Part shown: in pieces, positions 1 to 8,800 of the stretch
Position numbering within the stretch: the stretch's first letter is position 1
Layout of the letters: every line of letters starts with the position of its first letter
Assembly (NCBI GenBank): GCA_964434165.1
Contig: CAYSUS010000067.1
Location: forward strand, 1 to 40,003
Direction of reading: 5' to 3'
DNA: 40,003 nucleotides
From: CAYSUS01 sp964434165
GTDB taxonomy: Bacteria > Planctomycetota > Planctomycetia > Pirellulales > Thermoguttaceae
Program-made: the position numbers and the translations under genes
The notes under the pieces: generated by a model
Databases searched by the model: none
Seen by the model: the letters and a program-made list of their open reading frames with translations, nothing else
What the model was told of the DNA's origin: nothing

Positions 1-687
1 TCATCCAGCAGTACCTACGATACGACGTCGATCTCGTGTTTTGAGACAAAGCCTAATGCCGTCGCTCACGTCGGTGTTCACCGGGGTGTTGCCCGGCGCC
101 GACACCGGGTCGAGCACGCCGTCGATGTAGAACTGCACGTCGGCGATGTTGGGCGATCCGTCATCGGCGAACACGGCGGCCACGTGATGCCACTGACCGT
201 CGGCCACGTTCGTCGTGGCGTTGCTGCCGCTTCCTTGGACTTCGACGCGAAGCACGCCCGCGCTGGTCGTCTTGAAGATCCACTTCTCCGCCGTCGCCGC
301 CTGCCCCCACGAGACGATGTCGTCGTCCTTGGCCGTAGTGCGGATCCAGGCCATCACCGTGCGATCGCTCGACCCGCCGATGCCCTTCCAGTTCGGCGTC
401 TCCACGAAGTCGTTCGTCCCGTCGAAGCGGAGCGCCGCGAGGTTACCACCCGGGCCCGGCGGCAGGTCGTCGGTCACCCAGTCGCCGGTGACCGGCGTAT
501 CGTGCTGGAGGGCCCCGTCGGCAACCGACCCCAGCGATCCGGAGTTGACCGCGGTGGTCGCGGCGTCGTCGGCGGCCCCGTCGTCGAGCGTCCAGTGGGC
601 CACCAGCCCCGCGCGGACCGGAACAACCAGCAGACCAAGGCCCAGCCAGGCCCCGGCGACCGACAAGAGAAGACGTCGAGGTCTCAT
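1..687 (-). CDS. Exported LamG (concanavalin A-like) domain protein, C-terminus apparently cut short
   Basis: The protein has 228 residues. It opens with a clear signal peptide (MRPRRLLLSV start, hydrophobic core, cleavage after VRA near residue 26), so it is exported. Residues 27 to about 210 show the usual order of a LamG jelly roll: GLVAHWTLDD, LRFDGTNDFVE, MAWIRT, WHHVAAVF and YIDGVLD. Such domains normally bind carbohydrates or serve as adhesion modules. The start at 687 is preferred over upstream ATGs because GAGGGGG lies six bases before it. The stop is at positions 1-3. The last one or two beta strands, usually ending in a DDVRIYDRAL-like motif, are missing and replaced by a basic tail (KTRDRRRIVGTAG). 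That tail comes from a stretch with visibly lower GC. A frameshift, an insertion boundary or an assembly edge would each explain this. Family assignment is good; function is unknown. Confidence 0.7.
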   Translation of the reverse strand: MRPRRLLLSVAGAWLGLGLLVVPVRAGLVAHWTLDDGAADDAATTAVNSGSLGSVADGALQHDTPVTGDWVTDDLPPGPGGNLAALRFDGTNDFVETPNWKGIGGSSDRTVMAWIRTTAKDDDIVSWGQAATAEKWIFKTTSAGVLRVEVQGSGSNATTNVADGQWHHVAAVFADDGSPNIADVQFYIDGVLDPVSAPGNTPVNTDVSDGIRLCLKTRDRRRIVGTAG

Positions 688-987
688 GAGCATCCCCCTC
701 GGGTTGAGGTCATTTGTGGACTCACGAGCTTCCAGTCTATTCCGACGTCTCGGCGCTGTCCATCTGCGGATCGCGACGGCGTGTGAACAGGTGCCGTCGC
801 GCACGACGATGCTGGCGGGCGCCTCCAGTCCACGGCCGACGCCGGCTTAGGCCATGCGCGCAAGCGCCGCCAGAGATCGGGCCACGCGCGGCCGCGATGA
901 ACCGTCGGCCTGTAGCGGTTCTTCGAGCTAGGCTTGCGCCAGAAGCGCGCCGTCAGACGCTTGTTCCCGACCGTTCGGAGGCCCACC
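688..987. other. Divergent intergenic region
   Basis: This gap separates the divergent LamG and HEAT-protein genes. Apart from the LamG promoter at 734-762 and the HEAT-gene ribosome binding site at 977-981, I see no repeat, RNA or further gene. The open frames here are weak and look like high-GC artefacts. Confidence 0.5.
734..762 (-). promoter_or_regulatory. Putative sigma70-type promoter of the LamG gene
   Basis: Read on the minus strand, TGGACA (762-757) is followed after 17 bases by TAGACT (739-734), about 47 bases before the LamG start. Five of six and four of six bases match the consensus. This is a pattern match only. Confidence 0.4.
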
Positions 988-2559
988 ATGCTTGCCGCAA
1001 CCGCGGGCCCACGGAATGCCCGCCCCCACCGAAATCGCCTCGGCCGCGTGCTGTGGGGTGCAGCCGCCGCGGTGCTGCTGGCCCCCTTCTGCCGGTCGGC
1101 GTCGGGGGCGGCCCTGGACTACCGCATGACGCCCGGCCGCGTGTTCGGTTACCTGGTCTCGGTCGCCGAGCAGGAGGGAGGGACAATCCGCTACCATGTG
1201 GGGTTCCCGATCTTCGCCGTGGCGAGTGCCGAGGGGCGCGCCGCCTTCGTGGCGACGGCGGCGCGCGTCGAGAAGACGACCTCGCCCAACGTCGCGCCTC
1301 CCTCCTCCGTGGAGCGCTACACCGAGTCGATCTCGCTGCGAGGCGGCAGCCTCAGCCTCAACAAGAAGATGCGGTCCGTCTCCCGGTTCCCGGGGTCGCT
1401 GACGGACGTCATCTTCGTACGCCTCCCCGTCGATCCCGACATGAAGACATGGGGCGGACGCGTCAAGCTGGATGATCTCCTCAGCGACGACCGCGGCATC
1501 AAGGAGCATCGTTGCGAGAGGGCAAACTCGTCCTTGATTCGCGAGGAGTTCCTTCTCCGCATCGAGAGCGGCACGGGCAAGCCCAAGGAGCAGTGGGCCG
1601 GCTCGGGCGAGACCGTCTTCGACGTGCGGCGAGGCCTCGTCGAGAAGCGCGACCTGACCATGGTTCACACTTCCTGGGCCGGCGGCAGCCAGAAAGACGT
1701 CCCGATGCGAGTCACCGTGCGACTGCTCGACGACGAGGCCCTGGCCAAGGTCGCCCGCGCGGCCAAGATCCGGCTGCCGGGCGAGGAGGCCACCGCCGAG
1801 GAACGGGCTGCGTACCCGACCACCAAACCGACCGGGCGATGGGTCCACGCCGACACGCCGTTCCACGACGGTCAGGAGCTGCTGCTCCCTTACGGCGGCA
1901 GGGCCTTCTACGCCCAGGTCATTGGAAGGCCCCAGAACGGCAACCTCCGCTTCCGCATCCGCGGCTCCCGGGCGTTCTGGGACGGCCATCTGCCGCCGGA
2001 CAAGTTCCAGTTCCCCGAGGGCACCGTCAATCCCAAAGGACTCAACATCGAAGTGGCCACGGCCAATGCCCTCGATCGTCTGCTCGCGGACCTCGACCGC
2101 GGCAGCCAGGCCGAGGCAACCCGGGCCATCCAAGAGCTGGCCGGGATGCGGCCCCAACAGCCCGACGACAAGATCGCCGCCGCACTGGTCCGGTGGATCG
2201 GGCGCGTCGAGCGGCGCCATGCCTCGCGGTTCAGCGAGGCCATGCAGGCCTGGGCCACGCCGGCCGTGGCCGCCGACCTGGTCGAGGCCTTCGCGGACGA
2301 GGACGGGGTGAAGCGTCGCATCGGGCGGTCGGGGCTCCTCGGGGTGGGCGCCCCGGCCGAGGGCCACGTGGCGCAGCTCCTCCGCCACAGCGATCCGGAT
2401 GTGCGCCGCGACGCCTGTAGCCTGCTCGGCCGTATCGGCACTGCGCGGAGCCTGGCCGCCCTGAACTGGCTGGCGAAGAACGCCCCCTACGTCAAGGTCC
2501 GCCAGTCGGCCAGCCTGGCCGCGCGCGCGATCCAGGGCCGCGCCGGCGGCGGCCCGTGA
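988..2559 (+). CDS. Exported protein with C-terminal HEAT-like repeats, function unknown
   Basis: The protein has 523 residues. The start at 988 has GGAGG at 977-981, six bases upstream. Residues 1 to about 40 form a signal peptide: a basic N-terminus, a core around LWGAAAAVLLAPF, and SASGA before the mature chain. Residues 45-360 are beta-rich with no family I can name; a stretch near residues 210-250 (ETVFDVRRGLVEKRDLTM) resembles the repeated strands of periplasmic DUF6263-type proteins. Residues 370-515 are alpha-helical with HEAT/PBS-lyase-like repeats, for example HVAQLLRHSDPDVRRDACSLLGRIG, followed by a further repeat ending in VKVRQSASLAARAIQ. Such repeats usually mediate protein contacts. 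It is followed by a GC-rich hairpin and appears to be transcribed alone. The export signal and repeats are clear; the role is not. Confidence 0.75.
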   Translation: MLAATAGPRNARPHRNRLGRVLWGAAAAVLLAPFCRSASGAALDYRMTPGRVFGYLVSVAEQEGGTIRYHVGFPIFAVASAEGRAAFVATAARVEKTTSPNVAPPSSVERYTESISLRGGSLSLNKKMRSVSRFPGSLTDVIFVRLPVDPDMKTWGGRVKLDDLLSDDRGIKEHRCERANSSLIREEFLLRIESGTGKPKEQWAGSGETVFDVRRGLVEKRDLTMVHTSWAGGSQKDVPMRVTVRLLDDEALAKVARAAKIRLPGEEATAEERAAYPTTKPTGRWVHADTPFHDGQELLLPYGGRAFYAQVIGRPQNGNLRFRIRGSRAFWDGHLPPDKFQFPEGTVNPKGLNIEVATANALDRLLADLDRGSQAEATRAIQELAGMRPQQPDDKIAAALVRWIGRVERRHASRFSEAMQAWATPAVAADLVEAFADEDGVKRRIGRSGLLGVGAPAEGHVAQLLRHSDPDVRRDACSLLGRIGTARSLAALNWLAKNAPYVKVRQSASLAARAIQGRAGGGP

Positions 2560-2564
2560 CCGGC

Positions 2565-2583
2565 CGCCGCGCGGCACGCGGCG
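2565..2583 (+). terminator. GC-rich hairpin after the HEAT-protein gene
   Basis: CGCCGCG (2565-2571) and CGCGGCG (2577-2583) form a 7-bp perfect stem with a 5-base loop, six bases after the stop codon. No T-run follows, so it is at most a weak or factor-assisted terminator. Confidence 0.3.
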
Positions 2584-2842
2584 CGCGGGAATCGGCGCCC
2601 CACTGGTGTCTCCCGCCGCCGCTTCGTATCCCCCCTTGAGGTTCTGCCGCCGTTGACGCGCCTGCGGAGGAGGTGTTCGCGGGCGCTCTCATACTACGGG
2701 CTCGGGCCCACGGCCGTTCCACCTGCTTCCGCTTGCCCCTGCGCTCGGATAGACTGTGCGGGGGGCCTCGCGACGCGGGCAGGCTGCCGGCGCCGGGGCT
2801 GTTCAGGTGCATCAAGGCGGGTCCAACAACGGGAGGCTACCC

Positions 2843-3244
2843 ATGCTGGAGGACAACAAGAAGCTCGTGCGTCGATACTACGAGCTGGTGGTGGGCGATC
2901 TGGACGGGATCGAGGAGGTGGTGACCGCCGATTTCGTGGATCATCACTTCCCGCCCGACACGCCGCCGGGGCCCGAGGGCGTGCGCTATTTCTTCAAGCA
3001 GGTAATCCCCGCGTTCTTCAGCGACCTGAGGATCGACATCGCGTTCCTGCTGGCCGAGGGCGATAAGGTGGACTGTCACTTCGCCGCCCTGTTCAAGCAC
3101 ACTGGGGAGTTTGCGGGCGTGGCGCCCAAGGGCAACCAGCTCCGCGTGCCCGCGGTCAGCACGTTCCGCATCGCCGACGGCAAGCTGGCCGAGGCCTGGG
3201 AGATCTTCGACAGCGGCGACATGCTGCGGCAGATGCAGGCGTAG
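2843..3244 (+). CDS. SnoaL-like polyketide cyclase family protein
   Basis: The protein has 133 residues, the normal size for a SnoaL-like (NTF2-fold) protein. Typical features are the N-terminal helix NKKLVRRYYELVVGDLDGIEEVVTADFVDHH, the motif PPGPEGVRYFF, and a C-terminal strand pair FRIADGKLAEAWEIFDSGDMLRQM. There is no signal peptide, so it should be cytoplasmic. Family members include polyketide cyclases and many stress-related proteins that bind small hydrophobic ligands; the substrate here cannot be told. GGGAGG at 2831-2836 fixes the start at 2843. It is followed by two REP-like palindromes before the next gene and is probably monocistronic. Confidence 0.85.
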   Translation: MLEDNKKLVRRYYELVVGDLDGIEEVVTADFVDHHFPPDTPPGPEGVRYFFKQVIPAFFSDLRIDIAFLLAEGDKVDCHFAALFKHTGEFAGVAPKGNQLRVPAVSTFRIADGKLAEAWEIFDSGDMLRQMQA

Positions 3245-3301
3245 TCGCGGTGACCGTGGGTGGACGGTGCGGGACGCCCGCTTTCGGCGAGCGGGAGCAT
3301 G

Positions 3302-3356
3302 CCCTCCCCTCTCCCGCCTGCGGGAGAGGGTGGCCGCAAAGCGGCCGGGGGAGGGC
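3302..3356. repeat. REP-like palindromic unit 1
   Basis: An 11-bp perfect inverted repeat, CCCTCTCCCGC (3307-3317) with GCGGGAGAGGG (3320-3330), is followed by a second hairpin, GGCCGC AAA GCGGCC (3332-3346), and a closing GGGGGAGGGCG. The unit lies 60 bases after the SnoaL-like stop codon. Palindromes of this CCCTCTCCC/GGGAGAGGG type are scattered in many high-GC bacterial genomes. It could also help end transcription. Confidence 0.7.
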
Positions 3357-3421
3357 GATGTGGGGCCGCGCTGCTTGTGCCGTCGGCGGATGCAGGTATG
3401 TTCGCATTTGCTAGTGCCAAT

Positions 3422-3464
3422 GCCCTCACCCCCGGGCCCCTCTCCCGCAAGCGGGAGAGGGGAG
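3422..3464. repeat. REP-like palindromic unit 2, inverted relative to unit 1
   Basis: A 12-bp perfect inverted repeat, CCCCTCTCCCGC (3437-3448) with GCGGGAGAGGGG (3451-3462), is preceded by GCCCTCACCCCCGGG. Read on the minus strand this unit matches the order of unit 1 (stem, then a G-rich arm ending in GAGGGC), so the two lie head to head about 90 bases apart. The second internal hairpin of unit 1 is missing here. Confidence 0.7.
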
Positions 3465-3509
3465 GTTGATACTTGCCACTCACGTCACGTCTCACCACCG
3501 GACCCCGAC

Positions 3510-4880
3510 ATGCCAGCCCAACTTCATCGCCGCCGCTTCCTGAAGGCCGCTGGGGCAGCCGGCGCCGCGGCCCTCGTGCTCAACGACAGCCGCGCAGCAC
3601 GCGCGTATTACGCCAATGAGAAGCTCGACGTGGCCCTCGTGGGCGTGGGCGGTCGGGGCCGGTGGTTCGTGGACACCATGCCCCGGATCGGCGAAAACGT
3701 CGTGGCCATGTGCGACGTGAATGGGCATCGCGCGGCCGAGTCGTTCAAGAAGCTGCCCCGTGTGCCCAAGTATCGCGACTTCCGCCAGCTCCTGGACGAG
3801 AAGGACAAGCAGCTCGATGCCGTGGTCATCGCCACGCCGGACAACACGCACGCGGTGATTGCAGCCGCGGCCATGCGGCGCGGCAAGCACGTGTATTGCG
3901 AGAAGCCGCTCACGCACGACGTGGCCGAGGCCCGGGCGCTGCGCGAGATCGCGAAGCAAGAGGGCGTGGTCACGCAGATGGGCAACCAGGGCACGGCCAC
4001 CGAGGCATTCCGCCGAGCCGTGGAGCTGATCCAGGCGGAGTCGATCGGCCCGATCCAGGAGGTCCATGTGTGGAACACGGGCGGGGGCGGACCGCGCCCG
4101 CTGCCCAAGGGATCGGAGCCCGTCCCTGACTGGCTCGCGTGGGACCTCTGGCTGGGCCCGGCCGCTGAGCGTCCGTTTCACCCCGCGTGGCTCAAGTGGC
4201 ACACGTGGCGCGATTTCGCCACGGGCAAACTCGGCAACTGGGGCTCGCATAGTGCGAACCTGGCGTTCAAAGGCCTCAAGGTCGATACGCTGTGGTACGC
4301 CGACGCCGGCTCGGCACCGCGACTGAAGTTCAGGGCCAAGGTGGCTGAGCCGTGCCCCCACACGTTCCCCAAGTGGGAGCTGATCGAGTACAAGATCCCT
4401 GCCCGGGCCGGGCTGCGGCCGATCACGATCACCTGGTGCAACGGCTCGCCGGAGGGGCGAAAGCGGATCGAAGCGCATCTGGGCCGGCGCCTCGACTGGG
4501 GCGACGCGGGCGAGAAGCGATGGAAGGAGCACGGCGGCTGCCTCGTGGTGGGCAGCGAAGGCATGATCAAGTCGACGGAGCACAACTCGTCGTTCACGCT
4601 TCTTCCCGAGGACAAGTACCGCGACTTCGAGGGGCCAGCCAAGACCCTGCCGCGATCGGGCAGCCACGAGCGGGAATGGGTCCGGGCGTGCAAGGGGGGA
4701 GCCCCGACCATGTCCAACTTCGACTACGCCGGCCCCCTGGCCGAGTTCCTCCTCCTGGGCAACGTGGCCACGCAATTCGACGCGGAGCTGGAGTTCGACC
4801 CGCGAGCATGCAAGATCGTCAATCATGCGCGGGCCGACGCCGCGCTGCGTCGGGAGTACCGCAAGGGCTGGTCGCTGTGA
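3510..4880 (+). CDS. Tat-exported Gfo/Idh/MocA family oxidoreductase
   Basis: The protein has 456 residues. It begins with a twin-arginine signal (HRRRFLKAAGAAGAAALVL), so it is probably folded with its cofactor and exported to the periplasm. Residues 37-160 form the NAD(P)-binding Rossmann domain: VALVGVGGRGR, D69 of MCDV, and the conserved EKPLTHDVAEA motif (EKP at 131-133). The rest is the C-terminal alpha/beta substrate domain. Family members oxidise or epimerise sugars and inositols, and planctomycete genomes hold dozens of secreted paralogues. No strong ribosome binding site is seen; the start is set by the Tat motif. The next gene, a ThuA-like protein, starts 17 bases after its stop. 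That pairing recalls ThuB-ThuA, where ThuB is a Gfo/Idh-type dehydrogenase making 3-keto-disaccharides. The substrate is unknown. Confidence 0.9.
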   Translation: MPAQLHRRRFLKAAGAAGAAALVLNDSRAARAYYANEKLDVALVGVGGRGRWFVDTMPRIGENVVAMCDVNGHRAAESFKKLPRVPKYRDFRQLLDEKDKQLDAVVIATPDNTHAVIAAAAMRRGKHVYCEKPLTHDVAEARALREIAKQEGVVTQMGNQGTATEAFRRAVELIQAESIGPIQEVHVWNTGGGGPRPLPKGSEPVPDWLAWDLWLGPAAERPFHPAWLKWHTWRDFATGKLGNWGSHSANLAFKGLKVDTLWYADAGSAPRLKFRAKVAEPCPHTFPKWELIEYKIPARAGLRPITITWCNGSPEGRKRIEAHLGRRLDWGDAGEKRWKEHGGCLVVGSEGMIKSTEHNSSFTLLPEDKYRDFEGPAKTLPRSGSHEREWVRACKGGAPTMSNFDYAGPLAEFLLLGNVATQFDAELEFDPRACKIVNHARADAALRREYRKGWSL

Positions 4881-4897
4881 CAACAAGGAGCCATCCG

Positions 4898-5839
4898 ATG
4901 AGATCCTTCCTCCGAGTTGCGTTGAGCGCGGCGGTCCTCGTCGCGTTCTACGTTCTGAGTTCCGCTTCGGCGATCGGCGCGGACCCGGAGATCCCCAAGC
5001 ACCGGGCGGAGCAGATCGAGAGGGCGGCGCCGGACAAGCCCCAGGTGGAACCGAAGGAGCCGCGGACCGTGCTCGTCTGGAATACGCCGCCGGCGTTTAT
5101 GGCGAAGGACCCGCACCGCGGCTACTGCATCCCCTACGGCCAGCACGCGATGCGAACGCTGGGCGAGAAGACAGGGGCGTTCACGCCCGTGATGAGCGAC
5201 GACATCGCCATGTACCTGCCCGAGAACCTCAAGCGGTTCGACGCGATCGTGATGAACAACAGCTCGGGTCCCTGGATCCGCCCCACCGAGGCCGACATGG
5301 AGCGGCTCAAGAAGCACGGGCCCGACGCCGACGCGGTCGAGAAGCTACTGCGCAAGAGCCTGTTGGACTTCGTCTCCGGCGGCGGGGGAATCGTGGCCTA
5401 CCACTACGCCCTGGGAGCGAACCGCCAGTGGCCCGAGTTCCACGAGTTGATCGGGGCCCGGGTGGCCGGCCATCCGTGGAATGAAGAGGTGGGCATCCGG
5501 CTGGAGGAGCCCGACCATCCGCTGCTGGCCGCGTTCGGCGGGAAGGACTTCCGCCTGGCCGAAGAGACCTTCAACTTCCGCGAGCCGTACGACCGCAAGA
5601 AGCTCCGCGTGCTCCTCTCGCTGGATACGAAGAAGACCAACATGAACGTGAAGTGGATCCACCGCAAGGACGGCGACTTCGCCCTGGCCTGGGTCAAGAC
5701 GCACGGCAAGGGACGGATCTTCTACACGGCCATCGGCCACCGCACGGAGATCTACTGGAACCCCACCATCCTGCGTTTCTACCTGGACGGGATTCAGTTC
5801 GCCTGCGGGGATTTGGAGGCGCCGGCGGAACCGAGATAG
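4898..5839 (+). CDS. Exported ThuA-like domain protein
   Basis: The protein has 313 residues with a signal peptide (MRSFLRVALSAAVLVAFYVL, cleavage near residue 28). The mature part is a ThuA-like domain, a class I glutamine amidotransferase-like fold: VLVWNTPPAFM, a core strand around FDAIVMNNSSG, LLDFVSGGGGIVAYHYAL, HPWNEEVGIRLEEPDHPLL, and the typical C-terminal GRIFYTAIGHRTEIYWNPTILRFYLDGIQFA. AAGGAG (4885-4890) fixes the start. It probably shares an mRNA with the upstream Gfo/Idh gene. ThuA proteins act with ThuB-type dehydrogenases in disaccharide (3-keto-sugar) use, so a periplasmic sugar-processing role is inferred. Its 3' end converges on the ATPase gene, with 18 bases between stops. 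Confidence 0.88.
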   Translation: MRSFLRVALSAAVLVAFYVLSSASAIGADPEIPKHRAEQIERAAPDKPQVEPKEPRTVLVWNTPPAFMAKDPHRGYCIPYGQHAMRTLGEKTGAFTPVMSDDIAMYLPENLKRFDAIVMNNSSGPWIRPTEADMERLKKHGPDADAVEKLLRKSLLDFVSGGGGIVAYHYALGANRQWPEFHELIGARVAGHPWNEEVGIRLEEPDHPLLAAFGGKDFRLAEETFNFREPYDRKKLRVLLSLDTKKTNMNVKWIHRKDGDFALAWVKTHGKGRIFYTAIGHRTEIYWNPTILRFYLDGIQFACGDLEAPAEPR

Positions 5840-5857
5840 GAAATGCGGACTCTCTCC

Positions 5858-8800
5858 CTACGTCGCCGCCGTCGCCCCGCCCCGCGCCAGAAGCCGCTCC
5901 CGGACCCACGCGAGCCACTCGGCCGACGGGATCGCGTAGGGGCGGAACTTCTCCAGGTAGCCCATGCCTTCGTTGTAGAGCAGCGCGCGGTGCACGCCGA
6001 GTTGGGCGGCGGCCGTGGAGTCGACCAGGTTGCTCGAGTCCGTGGCGTTCATGGGGAACAGCACGCGCATCTCGACTTCGCGCAGGCCCTGGCGGTCGAG
6101 CGTGTTGCTCACGGCGTTGTAGGTGTCGCACCAGAGGATGGTGTGAACGCCTAGCGGCGGGCCCTCGCGAAGGATCGTGGCCAGTTGCTGGGCGGGGCTC
6201 GCCGGCCGGTCCTCGTCGAACCGCGAGAAGCCGTAGTCGTCGTCCGAGCGCCGCAGGTCGCGGAAGCGGTTGGCGTTGTGGATCATGAGGTAGATCGGCG
6301 GGGCGTCCTCCGTGCCCGACTCCTGCCGCCGGGCGACTTCTCCGGCGATTTCATGGACGGCTGCGCCCGCGTCCCGCGGCGCGACCACGCGCACGTCATG
6401 CGGCACGGCGTGGGCCAGCCGGTCGAAGAACCCGGCCTCGGACGAATCGGGACGCAGACCGTCGAGCACGTAGAACCGCGCGCCGGGCGAACCGTCTTTG
6501 CCGGCCTCCGGGGCGTGCTGCGCGGCCACGCACACGAGGCTGCTGGCCATCATGCCCAGGGCGAGGTCCTCGCGGTGGCCCACGATCAGCAGGTTGGCGC
6601 CGCTCTGGCGCGCGAAGGCGGCCTCGGTGGGCGGCTTGATGGCCACGGCCGACCCCAGCCACGCCCGGGTCTGGGGCGAGACCTCGGGCCATGTGGGGGC
6701 GGAGAGCAGCTCGACCAGGCTCGCGTTCCCGCTCAGCTCGGCTGGCTCGTTCCCCTCGAACACGATGGCCGGCGGAGCGTCGCAGCCGCGCTGAACGGCC
6801 AGATCGCCGATCTGCTTGAGGTACTCCGTGCGCTCGTCGTCCGGCAGCCACACGACCTGGAAGGGGTGATTGCCCTCATAGAGCCCGTTGGCGTCGTTGT
6901 AGATCGCCTCGCCCGGCCGGGTGAGCAGGCGCGCGGCCGTGTTCTCCTCGCTGAGGATCAGGTGCGCGTCCGACTCGCTGCACTGCAGGGCGACGCGCAC
7001 CGCCATCTGGCCAATCGTGCTCCGCGGCAGGGAATAAGCGCCCGCCAAGGTCTGCGAACCCAGCAGCACGTGGATGCCGAACGCGCGGCCTTGGCGCACG
7101 AGCCTGTCTAGAAGCAGGGCCGCGCCCTGGGCCACGCGGTCGTCCTCGACAAACAGCTCCTGGAATTCGTCGATCACCAGCAGGACTCGCGGCATGCGCT
7201 GCTCGGGTCGGGCGGCGCGGTAGCCCTGCACGTCCTGCACGCCCAGGCTGCGGAACAGGTCGCCCCGCTCGCGGAGCTCGGCGTCGAGCCGCTCCAGCAC
7301 GGAGAGCCCGAACTCGCGCTCGCTTTCGATGGCCACCACCCGGGCGTGCGGCAGGCGGCTGGTGGCGTAGGCCTTGAATTCCACGCCCTTCTTGAAGTCC
7401 ACCAGGTACAGCTCCACTTCGTCGGGGCTGTAGCGGATGGCCGTGTTGGTGATCAAGGCGTGCCACAGCGTGGACTTTCCAGAGCCCGTCTTGCCGGCCA
7501 CGAGCACGTGCTGCGAGGTGCCCTTGCCTAGCTGGAGATGCTGGAGCTTCTTGGCGCCAGCGCGGCCTAAGGGCACGTCCAGCCCATCACGGCTCGGGGC
7601 GGTCCACCAACGATCCTCTTCCGGAACGGCGCAGGAGAAAGGCACCTCGACGCGCCCGGCACGCAGCACTTCCTCGCCCACCGCGCGCACGATCCGGGTG
7701 AACCGTTCGGCCGGCGGCGGGACGTCGGAGGCAAGCGGCAAGTCGCCCACCGCGGCGTGCTCCCAGACGAAGCGGTCCTCCTTCCACTGGAGCGGAAACG
7801 CGTGCGGCTCCAGGTCCGACATGTGGAAGTCGCGGGGCAGGCGCAATTTCTCGTCCACGCTCATTAGCGTGAAGACCCCGCAGCGGGCCCCGCTCGCCAC
7901 GATGCTCCGCAGGCGCTTGGCCGCGTTCTCCGAGAACCCGGCCGGGAAGTTGGCGACGACCAGCACGCGGTACGGTTCGGCCAGCTCGCCGGCAAAGGCG
8001 TTGTACTCCTGGATCGAGTCGAACTCGTTGCGCAGGTACACCTGGAGCACGGTCTCCATGTGCTCGGTGAGGTCGCCGAGGCGCTGGTCGATGTGGGCCT
8101 GCTCGGTCCAGATGCGGCTGGCCACGAGCTTCTCGTCGTAGTCGGCCAGGTGCATGAACGCCGAGAAGTTCTCGCCGAGCCCCACCGGGTCAACGATCGT
8201 GAAGCGGACCTTCGACGCGGGGATCGCCGTGAGCATGCGGAGCATGGTCGCCTGGAGCATGCGCACGGCCTCGGTCAGCCCTGCGCCGCCTGCACGGAGC
8301 ATCAGCAGCGAGCGCTCGGGGAACGGCAACAGGGCCGGGAGCGTGAACTCCGTGCGCTCAGGCACGAGCCGGTCGTCGGATGGAATGCCGTGCTCGATCT
8401 GGTCCAGGCGCAGTGCATAGGTGCCGAAGCGAATGGCGGGAGGATTGTCCTGCGGCGGCGTCCAACGCTTCCAGTCCTCGCCGCTCCAATCCGGCAGTAG
8501 TCCGTCGCAGGTGGCCTGGGCCGCGTCGATCGAGCGGCAGAAGTGGTCCGTCCCAGCCCGCCACTGGTCGGATAGTGCGTTCCACTCATCGCGATAGCGC
8601 TGGTCGCTGTCGGACATCTGGCGCGTGAAGCTCTCCAGCAGTTTGCCGGCCTCGGTCTCGAAACGGCGGTCGTTGTCCTCGGTTTGCCGGGCGTGCCGGG
8701 CGTCGAGGCTCTCCAGGTCGCGGTCGCGTCGGGCGGCGATCTCGGCGAGCTGAGCGGGGTACCTTTCGTCGGCCGCAGCAAGCTGCCGCTGCTTCTCGGC

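Noticed and set aside
928..2577. Long open frame on the minus strand opposite the secreted HEAT gene
   Set aside because: It is a high-GC shadow: low-complexity, arginine/glycine-rich translation, no ribosome binding site, while the plus-strand gene has a signal peptide, HEAT repeats and a good GGAGG.
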